Assembly (NCBI RefSeq): GCF_030705605.1
Contig: NZ_JAPCKK010000012.1
Coordinates: 1 to 64,000 of the forward strand
Reading direction: 5' to 3'
DNA: 64,000 nucleotides
DNA from: Paenibacillus zeirhizosphaerae
Lineage (GTDB): Bacteria > Bacillota > Bacilli > Paenibacillales > Paenibacillaceae
In this document: in pieces, positions 1-9,051 of the stretch
Layout of the letters: each line of letters opens with the position of its first letter
Numbering within the stretch: position 1 is the stretch's first letter
Made by a program: the position numbers and the translations under genes
Notes under the pieces: model-generated
What the model was told of the DNA's origin: nothing
What the model saw: only the letters and a program-made list of their open reading frames with translations
Database searches by the model: none

Positions 1-19
1 CATAGACAGACTCTCCTTT
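1..19 (-). promoter_or_regulatory. Ribosome binding site and start codon of a gene leaving the left edge
   Basis: On the minus strand an AAAGGAG Shine-Dalgarno site (19 to 13) is followed after nine bases by ATG at 3 to 1. This is a textbook translation start, so a gene probably begins here and runs out of the window. Its product cannot be seen. Bases 20-168 contain no other gene I can support and would hold its promoter. Confidence 0.5.
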
Positions 20-168
20 GCAATTTAGCTCTGCTTTGGATCGCAGGCCCTTATACTACCTGTATTGCCAAAGTAACCTAAGATATTGCAAGTACGTGGG
101 AGTCTGTCTCGTTCATAATAACTGTTGGGGATGGTTCAGCCGGATAAGGATGTGTCTGAAGCAGCGGC

Positions 169-729
169 CTACTCGTTACGCAGGCTTTCTGCCAGCCGCA
201 GGAACGACCTGACAGCACTGAAAACGCGTTCGTCCGCTTCCGGCACGGACTCATGCACACCCGTCTGGAGGCCGGATATGCCTTCGAATTGGTGGCGCAG
301 ACTGCCGCCGATCGAGATCCATTCCGGGCAGTTCACGCCGTGCAGGTTGCGGACGATCGCCTGCAGCTGCAGCAGTGAGCTGATGCCAACCGGACCTCCG
401 GCGGTGCTGGCGGTTAGCACGGCCTTGCCTTTAAAATGCGCCTGGCCCAGGTAGTCGAGCGCGTTTTTGAGCACACCACTGATACTGCCGTGATACTCCG
501 GCGTAGTCAGCATGATGGCGTTAGCCTGTTCAAACGACTGCAGCAGCTGTTCTACGCCAGGATGCTGCAGATTTTCCGCTGTGGGAGAATAAAGCGGCAG
601 CGGCGTATGGTACAGATGGATTATGCGGACTGTATGTCCTGACTCACGCATGATGGCTGCGGCATATTCCGCAAGCCCGCTGCTTGCTGCATGATTACGG
701 TTGCTTCCTGTAAGGGCGACAATATTCAT
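169..729 (-). CDS. NADPH-dependent FMN reductase family protein
   Basis: Flavodoxin-fold reductase of 186 residues, the usual length for the SsuE/azoreductase-type family that reduces FMN, quinones or azo compounds with NAD(P)H in the cytoplasm. The N-terminal strand and phosphate loop read IVALTGSNR, and the family motif PEYHGSISGVLKNALD lies at about residues 78-93. A GGPVG loop follows. The start is ATG at 729 behind a strong AGGAGG site. It stands alone, with its own upstream gap of about 180 bases. The substrate is not predictable; azoreductase and chromate or quinone reductase are all possible. Confidence 0.85.
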   Translation of the reverse strand: MNIVALTGSNRNHAASSGLAEYAAAIMRESGHTVRIIHLYHTPLPLYSPTAENLQHPGVEQLLQSFEQANAIMLTTPEYHGSISGVLKNALDYLGQAHFKGKAVLTASTAGGPVGISSLLQLQAIVRNLHGVNCPEWISIGGSLRHQFEGISGLQTGVHESVPEADERVFSAVRSFLRLAESLRNE

Positions 730-845
730 TAGAGATTCCTCCTGTATTCCTGTAAATTAGGCTTCTGTTAGCGTTGTGCTGTTTCTACTGGTATCTTACC
801 TTACGGACGCAGCAGGGGGCGTCGGCAGAGGGATGTATCTTTGTA

Positions 846-878
846 TGGCGAAAAACGCTCAGCCGCAAGGCTGAGCGT
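846..878 (-). terminator. Intrinsic terminator after the response regulator
   Basis: A perfect 10-bp stem (855-864 with 869-878) closes on a four-base loop and, read on the minus strand, is followed by five T. It lies just downstream of the minus-strand response regulator gene and ends the two-component operon. Confidence 0.85.
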
Positions 879-910
879 CTACAACTTTAGGATGAGATGG
901 AATGGGTATC

Positions 911-1660
911 TTAGCTGCTGATTCCGTTTTTTAAGGCGAAAATGGCCGCCTGCGTCCGGTCAGCAAGCTCCAGCTTGTCGAGCAGATGGCTGACATGGGT
1001 CTTGACCGTTTTTTCGGTGATGACCAGCTTCTCCGCAATCTCTCGGTTGTTCAATCCGTGGGCAATCAGGTCCAGCACTTCACGCTCCCGGGGGGTTAGC
1101 CGCTCCAGGTGCGGGTAGGATGGTTTGCCTCTTGCGGATGCATTCTCATCGTGCGGCTCTTCTCCGTACCGAAGCTCCCCTGCATGGTGTGGAGGGTTCG
1201 TATCCTGCATATTTTGACCCACTCTCAGCCCTTGGGCATCCGGGGAAGACATCAGTCTCATCAGCTCTCCCGCTGCGTCGGGATGGAGCTCAACCTTCCC
1301 TTGATACACCCTCCGGATGGCTTCCGCCAGCTCGGAAGGTTCGATATCTTTCAGCAAATACCCCTTAACCCCGGCCTGGACGGCGGGCAGGACATGGGCT
1401 CTGTCATTGAAGGAGGTCATGACGATCACCTTGATCTGCGGCTGTGCCGCCCTCAGCTCCCGAGCCGCCGCAATCCCGTCCATCATGGGCATGTTCAAGT
1501 CCATCAGAATCACATCGGGCAGCAGCAGTGCTGCCTGCTCCAGTGTCTCCGCTCCATTGGAAGCCTCACCGACCACCTCGATATCCGATTGGGTAGACAA
1601 AAACACCTGCAGTCCCTTGCGCACCATGGCATGGTCGTCGGCAAGCAGCAGTTTAATCAT
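911..1660 (-). CDS. NarL/LuxR-family response regulator
   Basis: Response regulator of 249 residues. An N-terminal receiver domain has the acidic pair DD at 8-9 and the phosphoacceptor Asp54 in MDLNMP. A linker of about 50 residues, rich in charged residues and longer than usual, leads to a C-terminal LuxR-type helix-turn-helix (LTPREREVLDLIAHG, then TEKTVKTHVSHLL). The gene starts two bases after the stop of the histidine kinase, so the two are translationally coupled and form a partner pair. The kinase type suggests a redox or oxygen signal. Targets cannot be read from the sequence. Confidence 0.92.
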   Translation of the reverse strand: MIKLLLADDHAMVRKGLQVFLSTQSDIEVVGEASNGAETLEQAALLLPDVILMDLNMPMMDGIAAARELRAAQPQIKVIVMTSFNDRAHVLPAVQAGVKGYLLKDIEPSELAEAIRRVYQGKVELHPDAAGELMRLMSSPDAQGLRVGQNMQDTNPPHHAGELRYGEEPHDENASARGKPSYPHLERLTPREREVLDLIAHGLNNREIAEKLVITEKTVKTHVSHLLDKLELADRTQAAIFALKNGISS

Positions 1661-1662
1661 AA

Positions 1663-3354
1663 TCAGGCTCCTCCCGTCATCGGATCTCTATCACTCAAAC
1701 GGCCCAGAGGAATGGTGGCTTCCACGACGGTTCCGTTCCCGGCGCTGCTCGTAATTGTACAGCTTCCGCCTAGCGACTCGGCACGGTGCTTCATGTTGGC
1801 CAGCCCGTAATGCCCCCCTCCGGAGGCCGGATGCTTTAATACACCGCCGCGACCCTGATCCGCAATGCGCAGCACGGTCCGGTCTGGCAGGAGTGAAAGT
1901 CTTACATCGGCTGCTCTGGTTCCTGCATGTTTGACGACATTGTTCAAGGCTTCCTGCCCGATGCGCCAGAGCGCTTCCTCGACTGCTGGGGGAAGCTGCC
2001 GGACGCCCTCCATTTCCGTTTGAATCCGCAGTCCGAGCATGGATCCATATTCCTGCAACGCAGACAGCACACCGGCTTCCAGACCGGCGGGCCGCAGTTG
2101 CCGGATCAGGCTGCGCATCTCCTGCAGTGCGGTCTGCGACAGTTGGCGCATATCTCGGACGGCTGCGGCCGCCGGACCGTCGTTTTCTCCAGTGAGCATG
2201 GCTTCCACACCCTTGGCGGTCAGCGATAGAGAAAATAAAATTTGGCTGACCGAATCGTGCAAATCTCTTGCCAAACGGTTGCGCTCCTCCAGACGGGTCA
2301 ACAGCCGTTGCTGTTCCTCCAGCTTCACCCGTTCCAGTGTGACGGTAATATGCTCCGCCACCGCCTCGATCACCACGGCATCCACCTGTGTGGCTTCTTC
2401 TTCCCTACTGCCGTTGCACCCGACAACCAGCACGGCCGACTGTCTGCACCATGAAGGCACAGCAGCTGCAAAGGCTGCTTTCAGTTGAGTTCCGTTGTCC
2501 CCTGTTGCCAGGCGCAACTCCGCCAGCTCAGCAGCTGATGCGCGCACGGGTCGGCTGTCTGCGGCGCCCCTTGTCAGCAGGCTCCGCAGCCGCTCCGTAC
2601 CGGAACCGGCCTGATGGGACAGGCCGGTTCCGACATACAGACTCCGCAGGGTGTAACCGCCCTCTTCCGGCTCGAACAAGGCGGCCAAGGGCCACTCGGC
2701 GAACGTCTCGCCGAGCAGCTGTGTTACCCGGTCAGCCACCAGGTAGAGCATTGTGCCGGTTCCTGAGGCCATTTTAGCAAGTGCACCTCCGAATTCGCCT
2801 GCTTTGCTGAACAGCAGCGCTCGGCGCTGCTCCGCCTCGAACAGACGGATGCGCTCCAGTGCGCCTCCGATTTGCAGCGCTACGGACTGCAGGAGGGCCA
2901 GCTCGCTGTCTGTGAAGTGGTTTTTGCCTGGAGAAGCGACATTCATCAGGCCATAGCTGCGCTCTCCTGAGCGGAGCGGAACCGTGGCATGGTGAGTGAT
3001 TCCCCCAGTATCCGCAGTCCGCTGCTCCTCGGCGTCTTCGAGCCGTTTGCAGTTCAGAATGTTAACGGCATTATGCAGTCGTCCGCCATGATACCGGTCC
3101 ACGCACCAGCAGTTGCCGCATTTCATGGGCTGTTTATCCCTGTAAGTCAAAGCCGGCGGCAGATTCCGGTCGGCGGCAAATTCATATTCATGTGAGGTGT
3201 CCATCAGGAAAATCCAGCCTGTCGTCAGGCCGGTCAAATCCAGCAGTTGTTCGAGCACATTTTGCAGCATCGGCTGTAGTGTGCCTGAGTGATTCAAGGT
3301 TTCGGCAATGGTTTTCAGCGTGATGAGCTCCTGCATATGTGTAGGGTTGTTCAT
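1663..3354 (-). CDS. GAF-domain sensor histidine kinase, AirS/NreB-like
   Basis: Cytoplasmic sensor kinase of 563 residues with no membrane segment. An N-terminal GAF domain (about 20-165) carries Cys79, Cys82, Cys84 and Cys102. A second, degenerate GAF-like region follows, then a HisKA_3 dimerisation helix with phosphoacceptor His366 in RDLHDSVSQ, an N box with EALNNVVKHAG, and a G box with GLANMKHR. The cysteine spacing C-x2-C-x-C-x17-C recalls the GAF domain of staphylococcal AirS (YhcS), which binds a 2Fe-2S cluster. Redox or oxygen sensing is therefore a reasonable inference, not shown. The gene is divergent from argC; a TATAAT on the minus strand (3400-3395) is a possible -10. Confidence 0.88.
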   Translation of the reverse strand: MNNPTHMQELITLKTIAETLNHSGTLQPMLQNVLEQLLDLTGLTTGWIFLMDTSHEYEFAADRNLPPALTYRDKQPMKCGNCWCVDRYHGGRLHNAVNILNCKRLEDAEEQRTADTGGITHHATVPLRSGERSYGLMNVASPGKNHFTDSELALLQSVALQIGGALERIRLFEAEQRRALLFSKAGEFGGALAKMASGTGTMLYLVADRVTQLLGETFAEWPLAALFEPEEGGYTLRSLYVGTGLSHQAGSGTERLRSLLTRGAADSRPVRASAAELAELRLATGDNGTQLKAAFAAAVPSWCRQSAVLVVGCNGSREEEATQVDAVVIEAVAEHITVTLERVKLEEQQRLLTRLEERNRLARDLHDSVSQILFSLSLTAKGVEAMLTGENDGPAAAAVRDMRQLSQTALQEMRSLIRQLRPAGLEAGVLSALQEYGSMLGLRIQTEMEGVRQLPPAVEEALWRIGQEALNNVVKHAGTRAADVRLSLLPDRTVLRIADQGRGGVLKHPASGGGHYGLANMKHRAESLGGSCTITSSAGNGTVVEATIPLGRLSDRDPMTGGA

Positions 3355-3433
3355 ACGGATCCCCGCGCTTTCTTGTCATTTCTGAGTCGTTTTTATTATA
3401 GCATTGCCCCTACTGAAACTTAACATGGAATGG

Positions 3434-3462
3434 TTGTATTTATATGAATACGGATGTATAAT
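3434..3462 (+). promoter_or_regulatory. argC operon promoter
   Basis: A TTGTAT -35 (3434-3439) and a perfect TATAAT -10 (3457-3462) are separated by exactly 17 bases. Transcription would start near 3469, leaving a leader of about 33 bases before the TTG start of argC. The ATG at 3454 lies inside this promoter and cannot be the argC start. Confidence 0.75.
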
Positions 3463-3468
3463 AATACA
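3435..3468. promoter_or_regulatory. Tandem ArgR/AhrC-like operator (ARG boxes)
   Basis: Two AT-rich imperfect palindromes lie side by side: an 18-base box at 3435-3452 (TGTATT..AATACG) and a 14-base core at 3455-3468 (TGTAT..ATACA). They cover the spacer and -10 of the argC promoter, so a bound arginine repressor would block RNA polymerase. Their centres are 18 bases apart, slightly closer than classical E. coli ARG-box pairs. The assignment is inferred from symmetry, composition and the arginine operon downstream. Confidence 0.65.
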
Positions 3469-3501
3469 CAACTCAAGCAGAGCGGAATGGGGGAGCAGCA
3501 T

Positions 3502-4551
3502 TTGAACAGCAAATTGAAAGTAGCAATCGTCGGTTCCACCGGCTACGGCGGGGTGGAACTGATTCGTTTTTTACAGCATCATCCGCAGGTGGACGTTGTC
3601 TCGGTGATCTCATCCTCCAGCAGCGGAACGCCCATTAACGAAGGCTTCCCGCATTTAACGGATATATTGGTTCAGGATCTGGATGGGGTTATAGTAGAGG
3701 AGATTGCGGCCAAGGCCGATCTTGTTTTTACCGCGACGCCGTCGGGTGTAAGTACAGAACTGGTCCCTCAGCTTCTGGATGCCGGTCTGAAGGTTGTTGA
3801 CCTGTCGGGGGATTTCAGGCTGAAGGACGGCGCTTCCTATGAGCAATGGTACAAAAAGCCGGCTGCCCCCTCTGCTTATCTGGAACAGGCAGTATACGGG
3901 CTAGCGGAAGTGTATGGTGATCGTGCGGCGGGCGTGCCGTTCATCTCCAACCCGGGATGTTATCCGACAGCGACGCTGCTCGGTCTCATTCCGGCGCTCA
4001 AGGCTGGCTGGATCGACCACCGCAGCATGATTATTGATGCGAAATCCGGTGTATCCGGCGCGGGACGTGGCACCAGCCTGATGACGCATTTTGCCGAAAT
4101 TAACGAAAATTTCAAAGCGTATAAAGTGAATAAACATCAGCATATACCGGAAATTGAACAGGTGCTTGGAGATGTGGCGGGAGAGACAGTTACAGTCACC
4201 TTCACTACTCAGCTTGTGCCTATGACGCGCGGCATTATGAGCACCATGTATGCGACACTGAACGGAGACTATACGGATCAGGATCTGGTGGATCTCTACA
4301 GGGAGTATTACAAAGGACGGCCGTTTGTGCGTGTCCGGAATGCGGGCGTATGGCCGGCCACGAAGGAAGTATCCGGCTCCAACTATTGTGACATCGGCTT
4401 TGCCGTCGATTCAAGGACGAACAGGGTGACGATTATTTCGGTCATTGATAATGTCGTTAAAGGCGCGGCAGGCCAGGCTATTCAAAATATGAATCTCATG
4501 ATGGGATGGGAGGAAAACCTCGGGCTCGGCTTGACGCCGGTCTATCCGTAA
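3502..4551 (+). CDS. argC: N-acetyl-gamma-glutamyl-phosphate reductase
   Basis: Third step of arginine synthesis: NADPH-dependent reduction of N-acetylglutamyl phosphate to the semialdehyde. The dinucleotide-binding loop VGSTGYGG is at residues 10-17 and the catalytic Cys153 lies in SNPGCYPT. The protein is 349 residues, typical for the family. The start is TTG at 3502 behind GGGGGAG (spacing six to seven). Upstream in-frame ATGs at 3454 and 3487 are rejected, because the first lies within the promoter and neither has a ribosome site. First gene of the argCJBDFGH operon; argJ follows after 21 bases. Confidence 0.95.
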   Translation: MNSKLKVAIVGSTGYGGVELIRFLQHHPQVDVVSVISSSSSGTPINEGFPHLTDILVQDLDGVIVEEIAAKADLVFTATPSGVSTELVPQLLDAGLKVVDLSGDFRLKDGASYEQWYKKPAAPSAYLEQAVYGLAEVYGDRAAGVPFISNPGCYPTATLLGLIPALKAGWIDHRSMIIDAKSGVSGAGRGTSLMTHFAEINENFKAYKVNKHQHIPEIEQVLGDVAGETVTVTFTTQLVPMTRGIMSTMYATLNGDYTDQDLVDLYREYYKGRPFVRVRNAGVWPATKEVSGSNYCDIGFAVDSRTNRVTIISVIDNVVKGAAGQAIQNMNLMMGWEENLGLGLTPVYP

Positions 4552-4572
4552 CGCGGATACGGGGGCACAACT

Positions 4573-5799
4573 ATGGGGAAACAAATGTTCGAAATCGTGA
4601 GCGAAGGCTCGATTGTAACGCCGCGCGGTTTCAGTGCAGGCGGGCTGCATTGCGGCCTGAAGAAGACGGACCGCAACGATTTGGGGGCGATCCGCTGCGA
4701 GGTTCCAGCCACGGCGGCAGCCGTATACACCACCAACATTTTTCAGGCAGCGCCGTTGAAGGTAACACGGGAGAGTATGGCCGATGGCCGATTGCAGGCT
4801 GTTATCGTTAACAGCGGCAATGCCAACGCCTGCACCGGTCAACAAGGCGAGGAAGACGCCTACGCGATGCGTGCGGCAGCAGCGCGGGAGCTTGGCGTGG
4901 CTGAAAGTGATGTGGCCGTGGCATCCACGGGTGTCATCGGGGAGCTGCTGAAGATGGACTGTGTGCATGCGGGGATCCAAGGGCTGCCGGAGCAGATGAA
5001 CGTTGACCGCGAAGGAGCTGAAGCCTTTTCGCAGGCGATTTTGACGACAGATCTGGTGAAGAAGGAGTCGTGCGTTTCGCTGGTCATCGACGGGGTAACA
5101 GTACATATCGCCGGTGCCGCTAAAGGCTCGGGTATGATCCATCCCAACATGGCAACGATGCTTGCCTTTATGACTTGTGATGCGGCAGTGGAGCAGGCGT
5201 CGCTGCAGCAGCTCCTGAAGCAGGCGACGGATACGACGTTCAACATGATTACGGTTGATGGTGATACGAGCACGAATGATATGCTGGTCGCCATGGCAAG
5301 CGGACTTGCCGGCAATCAGGAGCTGAATGCGGAGCATCCGGATTGGGAGGCCTTTGCCGAGGCATTTACATATGTGTGCCGTATTCTGGCCCAGAGCATT
5401 GCCCGGGACGGGGAAGGAGCGACCAAGCTGGTGGAGGTGTCCGTAAGCGGTGCGGTCAGTGAGCTGTCGGCTAGAGCGATTGCGAAGACCGTGATCGGCT
5501 CCAGTCTGGTCAAATCAGCCGTGTTCGGAGCGGACGCCAACTGGGGACGCATTATCGCCGCCGTTGGCCGTGCGGGAGAGCCGGTCAATCCGGAGACGGT
5601 CGATATCCGGCTCGGTGATATCATCGTGCTGAAGGGCTCACGTCCGGTCGTATTTGATGAAGAGGAAGCTCTTGCTTATTTGCGCGGAGACACGGTACGC
5701 ATTGTTGTTGATCTGCATAACGGCGATGGTGCTGCTACCGCATGGGGCTGTGATTTGACTTATGATTATGTGCGAATTAATGCGGCTTACCGGACGTAA
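4573..5799 (+). CDS. argJ: Bifunctional ornithine acetyltransferase / N-acetylglutamate synthase
   Basis: Transfers the acetyl group from N-acetylornithine to glutamate, recycling it through the pathway, and may also acetylate glutamate from acetyl-CoA. The 408-residue precursor has the self-cleavage site MATM at 193-196; the enzyme cuts itself before Thr195, which becomes the nucleophile of the beta chain. Upstream motifs NSGNANACTG and STGVIGE are typical of the family. Gene order after argC and the lack of a separate argA or argE in the cluster fit a cyclic acetyl pathway. Confidence 0.96.
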   Translation: MGKQMFEIVSEGSIVTPRGFSAGGLHCGLKKTDRNDLGAIRCEVPATAAAVYTTNIFQAAPLKVTRESMADGRLQAVIVNSGNANACTGQQGEEDAYAMRAAAARELGVAESDVAVASTGVIGELLKMDCVHAGIQGLPEQMNVDREGAEAFSQAILTTDLVKKESCVSLVIDGVTVHIAGAAKGSGMIHPNMATMLAFMTCDAAVEQASLQQLLKQATDTTFNMITVDGDTSTNDMLVAMASGLAGNQELNAEHPDWEAFAEAFTYVCRILAQSIARDGEGATKLVEVSVSGAVSELSARAIAKTVIGSSLVKSAVFGADANWGRIIAAVGRAGEPVNPETVDIRLGDIIVLKGSRPVVFDEEEALAYLRGDTVRIVVDLHNGDGAATAWGCDLTYDYVRINAAYRT

Positions 5800-5836
5800 G
5801 CGGACTTATATATACCAGGAGTAGAGGAGGCATGCA

Positions 5837-6670
5837 ATGAAAACCGCAGCGGACAATACAGCACAGACAGTGCCGGAACGGCTGCGCTCCAGCTTTGTCA
5901 TGAAATGTGGCGGTAGCACGCTGGCTGCGCTGCCGGATTCCTTCTTCGACGATCTGGTGCACCTGCAGCGGGATGGCAGGCAGCCGGTCATCGTGCATGG
6001 CGGAGGCCCGGCCATCTCCGATACGTTGACGAAGCTCGGCATTGAGACCGAATTCGTCAACGGACTGCGCCGCACGACGGAAGAGGTGCTGGATGTGGTG
6101 GAAATGGTGCTGGCAGGCAGCATCAACAAGCAGATTGTACGCCGCATCATGGTGCGTGGTGGCAAAGCAGTTGGCCTGTCGGGTGCGGATGGTTCTCTGA
6201 TTCAGGCGCAGCCGGTGGCGAACAGGGCAGAGGTCGGCTGGGTCGGGGATGTGACAGCGGTCAATGCGGAGCTGATCGGGGGTATTGTGGATATGGGCTA
6301 TATGCCGGTCATCGCGCCGGTGGGCATCGATGCAGGAGGCCAGCGTTACAATATTAATGCCGATACGGCGGCAGGTGCGGTGGCATCCCACATCGGGGTG
6401 AGCCGGATGATCGTGGTGACAGATGTTCCCGGTATTATGCGGAATGTGGACGGCGTTAAGCAGGTGCTGCCTCTGGTGACGGTACAGGATATTGAGGATA
6501 TGATCGGCACAGGCGAAATTTACGGCGGCATGATTCCGAAGGTGCGGGCGGCGGTTGCTTGCATCCATGGTGAAGTCCGTGAGGTTGTCATTGTGGACGG
6601 GACGGAGCCGCAGGTGCTCAGCCGTGTACTGAACGGGGAAAATATCGGTACGAGAATAGCCAGAACGTAA
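5837..6670 (+). CDS. argB: N-acetylglutamate kinase
   Basis: Phosphorylates N-acetylglutamate with ATP. This is an amino-acid-kinase fold protein of 277 residues with a lysine-glycine loop (MKCGGSTL), the substrate loop VIVHGGGPAI and the ATP-site stretch GLSGADGSLI. The start is ATG at 5837 after GAGGAGG. About 20 extra residues precede the conserved core. Short-type ArgB enzymes like this one are usually not strongly feedback-inhibited, but that cannot be decided from sequence alone. Fourth in order of the pathway cluster, 37 bases after argJ. Confidence 0.95.
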   Translation: MKTAADNTAQTVPERLRSSFVMKCGGSTLAALPDSFFDDLVHLQRDGRQPVIVHGGGPAISDTLTKLGIETEFVNGLRRTTEEVLDVVEMVLAGSINKQIVRRIMVRGGKAVGLSGADGSLIQAQPVANRAEVGWVGDVTAVNAELIGGIVDMGYMPVIAPVGIDAGGQRYNINADTAAGAVASHIGVSRMIVVTDVPGIMRNVDGVKQVLPLVTVQDIEDMIGTGEIYGGMIPKVRAAVACIHGEVREVVIVDGTEPQVLSRVLNGENIGTRIART

Positions 6671-6732
6671 CTCTATCTTTACTAAAAAATCAACCCGGCC
6701 GTAGTGTCGGCATGAACAGGAGCGTGAAGGAT

Positions 6733-7977
6733 ATGGCTAACGGGCACAATGGAACAGCAGGCGGAGCCACGGTGAAGGAAATGGCGGCAGGTCAAGCGCA
6801 GGAGAGTGCCTTGTTTCCCACATATGCAAGATACCCGCTGAGTCTCGTCAAAGGAGAAGGCAGTTGGCTGTGGGACGACCAAGGGAAACGCTACCTTGAT
6901 TTCATGTGCGGCCTGGCGGTGACCAATCTGGGGCATGCGCCCAAAGCAGTGGCCGAGCGGCTGAAGCAGCAGATCGATACGTTGTGGCATGTATCGAATC
7001 TGTTTCATATTCCGGGTCAGGAGCAAGCCGCGCAACTGCTAACGGCAAATAGTTGCGCGGATGCGGTATTTTTCTGCAACAGCGGGGCGGAGGCGAATGA
7101 AGCCGCCATCAAGCTGGCGCGCCGTTACCACCAGAAGGTGAAGCAGGACGGAAGATATGAGGTTATTACGTTTACCCAATCCTTTCACGGACGGACACTT
7201 GCGACATTGACCGCTACCGGACAGGATAAAGTGAAGGAGGGCTTCCTCCCTCTGCCGGCAGGCTTCAAAAGCGTTCCGCTGCATGACAAAGCGGCTCTGA
7301 AAGCCGCGGTCAGTGATGTTACAGCCGCCATTATGCTGGAAATGGTGCAGGCCGAAGGCGGGGTATACCCGGTGGAAGCGGATTTTGTGGACTACATCGT
7401 GGAGCTGTGCCGCGAGCACGGGCTGCTGCTCATTATTGACGAAATTCAAACCGGCATGGGACGTACCGGCAAATTGTTCGCGCATGAGCATTACGGGATT
7501 GAGCCTGACATTTTTACCATTGCCAAAGGGGTAGGCAGCGGCTTCTCTGTCGGCGCGATGCTGGGCAAAGGGTATCTGCGCGAAGCCTTCACGGCGGGCA
7601 GTCACGGTTCCACCTTCGGCGGTACACCACTCGCGATGGCGGCGGTCAACGCAACAGTAGAAGTTATCGTGGGGGAAAACCTGGCGGCACGAGCGGCGGA
7701 AATGGGCGAATATTTTATGGAGCGTTTGAACAGCCGTTTTGCCAATATGCCTTTTGTCAAGGAAGTGCGGGGCAAGGGACTGCTCATCGGCGTTGAATGC
7801 GCGGAACCGGTGGGCGAGCTGGTGCTGGCCGGACAGGAGAAAGGATTGCTGTTTGTGACAGCAGGGCCCAATGTCATCCGTTTTCTGCCTAACTTGTATG
7901 TAACAAAGGAAGAGATTGACATGGCTGTGGGCATTGTTGCGGAAGTGATCGAAGCCCACACGGCTGCGGAAAAATAA
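6733..7977 (+). CDS. argD: Acetylornithine aminotransferase
   Basis: PLP-dependent class III aminotransferase that converts N-acetylglutamate semialdehyde and glutamate into N-acetylornithine. The phosphate-binding motif CNSGAEANEAAIK, the cofactor aspartate in IIDEIQTGMGRTG and the Schiff-base lysine in TIAKGVGSG are all present. I place the start at ATG 6733 because AGGAG (6718-6722) sits ten bases upstream; the in-frame ATG at 6712 has no ribosome site. That gives 414 residues, including an N-terminal tail of about 25 residues before the conserved core. Confidence 0.94.
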   Translation: MANGHNGTAGGATVKEMAAGQAQESALFPTYARYPLSLVKGEGSWLWDDQGKRYLDFMCGLAVTNLGHAPKAVAERLKQQIDTLWHVSNLFHIPGQEQAAQLLTANSCADAVFFCNSGAEANEAAIKLARRYHQKVKQDGRYEVITFTQSFHGRTLATLTATGQDKVKEGFLPLPAGFKSVPLHDKAALKAAVSDVTAAIMLEMVQAEGGVYPVEADFVDYIVELCREHGLLLIIDEIQTGMGRTGKLFAHEHYGIEPDIFTIAKGVGSGFSVGAMLGKGYLREAFTAGSHGSTFGGTPLAMAAVNATVEVIVGENLAARAAEMGEYFMERLNSRFANMPFVKEVRGKGLLIGVECAEPVGELVLAGQEKGLLFVTAGPNVIRFLPNLYVTKEEIDMAVGIVAEVIEAHTAAEK

Positions 7978-8007
7978 ACCGGCTGCAGGCCGAAAGGAGA
8001 CTCTCTC

Positions 8008-8964
8008 ATGAGCAAAACCGAAGAGAAGCTGAAGCTCGACCTGAAGGGGCGGGATTTTATAGAGCTGAACGATTTTACGACCGAAGAGATTCAATATCTG
8101 ATTGATCTGGCGGTGGATATCAAGCGCAAGCAGAAGAACGGAGAACTGTATCAGCCGCTGCAGGGCAAGACGCTGGGCATGGTTTTTGAAAAATCCTCAA
8201 CACGCACCCGCGTATCCTTCGAGGTCGGGATGTATCAGCTTGGGGGGCATGCCCTTTTTCTGAGCAAAAATGACATTCAGCTCGGCCGGGGGGAGATCAT
8301 CAGCGATACGGCGCAGGTGTTGTCCCGTTACCTCGACGGCATCATGATCCGCACGTTCGGCCACAACAATGTTATTGATCTGGCGCGTTACGCCACGGTG
8401 CCGGTCATCAACGGATTGAGCGATTTGGCACATCCGTGCCAGGTGCTGGCAGACTATCAGACGGTGTATGAGAAGAAGGGCAAGCTGAAAGGCCTCAAGG
8501 TCGCTTATATCGGCGACGGCAACAACATGGCGCATTCCTTGATGATCGGCGGAGCCAAGCTGGGGATGCACGTATCCGTAGCCAGCCCTGCCGGTTATGA
8601 ACCGGACAAAAATGTGGTGGCTGAGTGCAAAGAGATCGCCAAAGAAACAGGCAGCGAGATCGTGGTCACAGCCAGTCCGCAGGAAGCGGTCAAGGACGCT
8701 GATGTGATCTACACGGACGTGTGGGCGAGCATGGGCTTCGAGGAGGAGCAAAAGCAGCGTGAGGCGGCCTTCGCGTCGTATCAGGTGAACGAAGAGCTGG
8801 TCAAGCTGGCGAAGCCGGACTACCTGTTCATGCACTGCCTGCCCGCACATCGCGGGGAAGAAGTTACCGCTGGTGTCATCGACGGTCCGAATTCCGTGAT
8901 CTTCGATGAGGCGGAAAATCGGCTGCACGCGCAAAAAGCGCTGCTCGTCGCTTTAATGGCTTAA
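8008..8964 (+). CDS. argF: Ornithine carbamoyltransferase
   Basis: Makes citrulline from ornithine and carbamoyl phosphate. The 318-residue protein has the carbamoyl-phosphate loop SSTRTR, HPCQ in the inter-domain hinge, and the ornithine-site HCLPA near the C-terminus. The start is ATG at 8008 behind AAAGGAG. An anabolic role follows from its place in the biosynthetic operon; there is no arcA or arcC nearby that would suggest catabolism. Carbamoyl phosphate synthase genes (carAB) are not in this window. Confidence 0.95.
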   Translation: MSKTEEKLKLDLKGRDFIELNDFTTEEIQYLIDLAVDIKRKQKNGELYQPLQGKTLGMVFEKSSTRTRVSFEVGMYQLGGHALFLSKNDIQLGRGEIISDTAQVLSRYLDGIMIRTFGHNNVIDLARYATVPVINGLSDLAHPCQVLADYQTVYEKKGKLKGLKVAYIGDGNNMAHSLMIGGAKLGMHVSVASPAGYEPDKNVVAECKEIAKETGSEIVVTASPQEAVKDADVIYTDVWASMGFEEEQKQREAAFASYQVNEELVKLAKPDYLFMHCLPAHRGEEVTAGVIDGPNSVIFDEAENRLHAQKALLVALMA

Positions 8965-9051
8965 CAGTACAGCACCTAAAATATATATTTCAGGTCATGA
9001 ATGGTACATGTAATTAACAATAGTATGGATGCACAGGGAGGAAGCGGTCTA

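Noticed and set aside
6664-6732. Separate argB-argD regulatory element
   Set aside because: The 60-base gap has no clear hairpin or promoter; it is an ordinary operon spacer.
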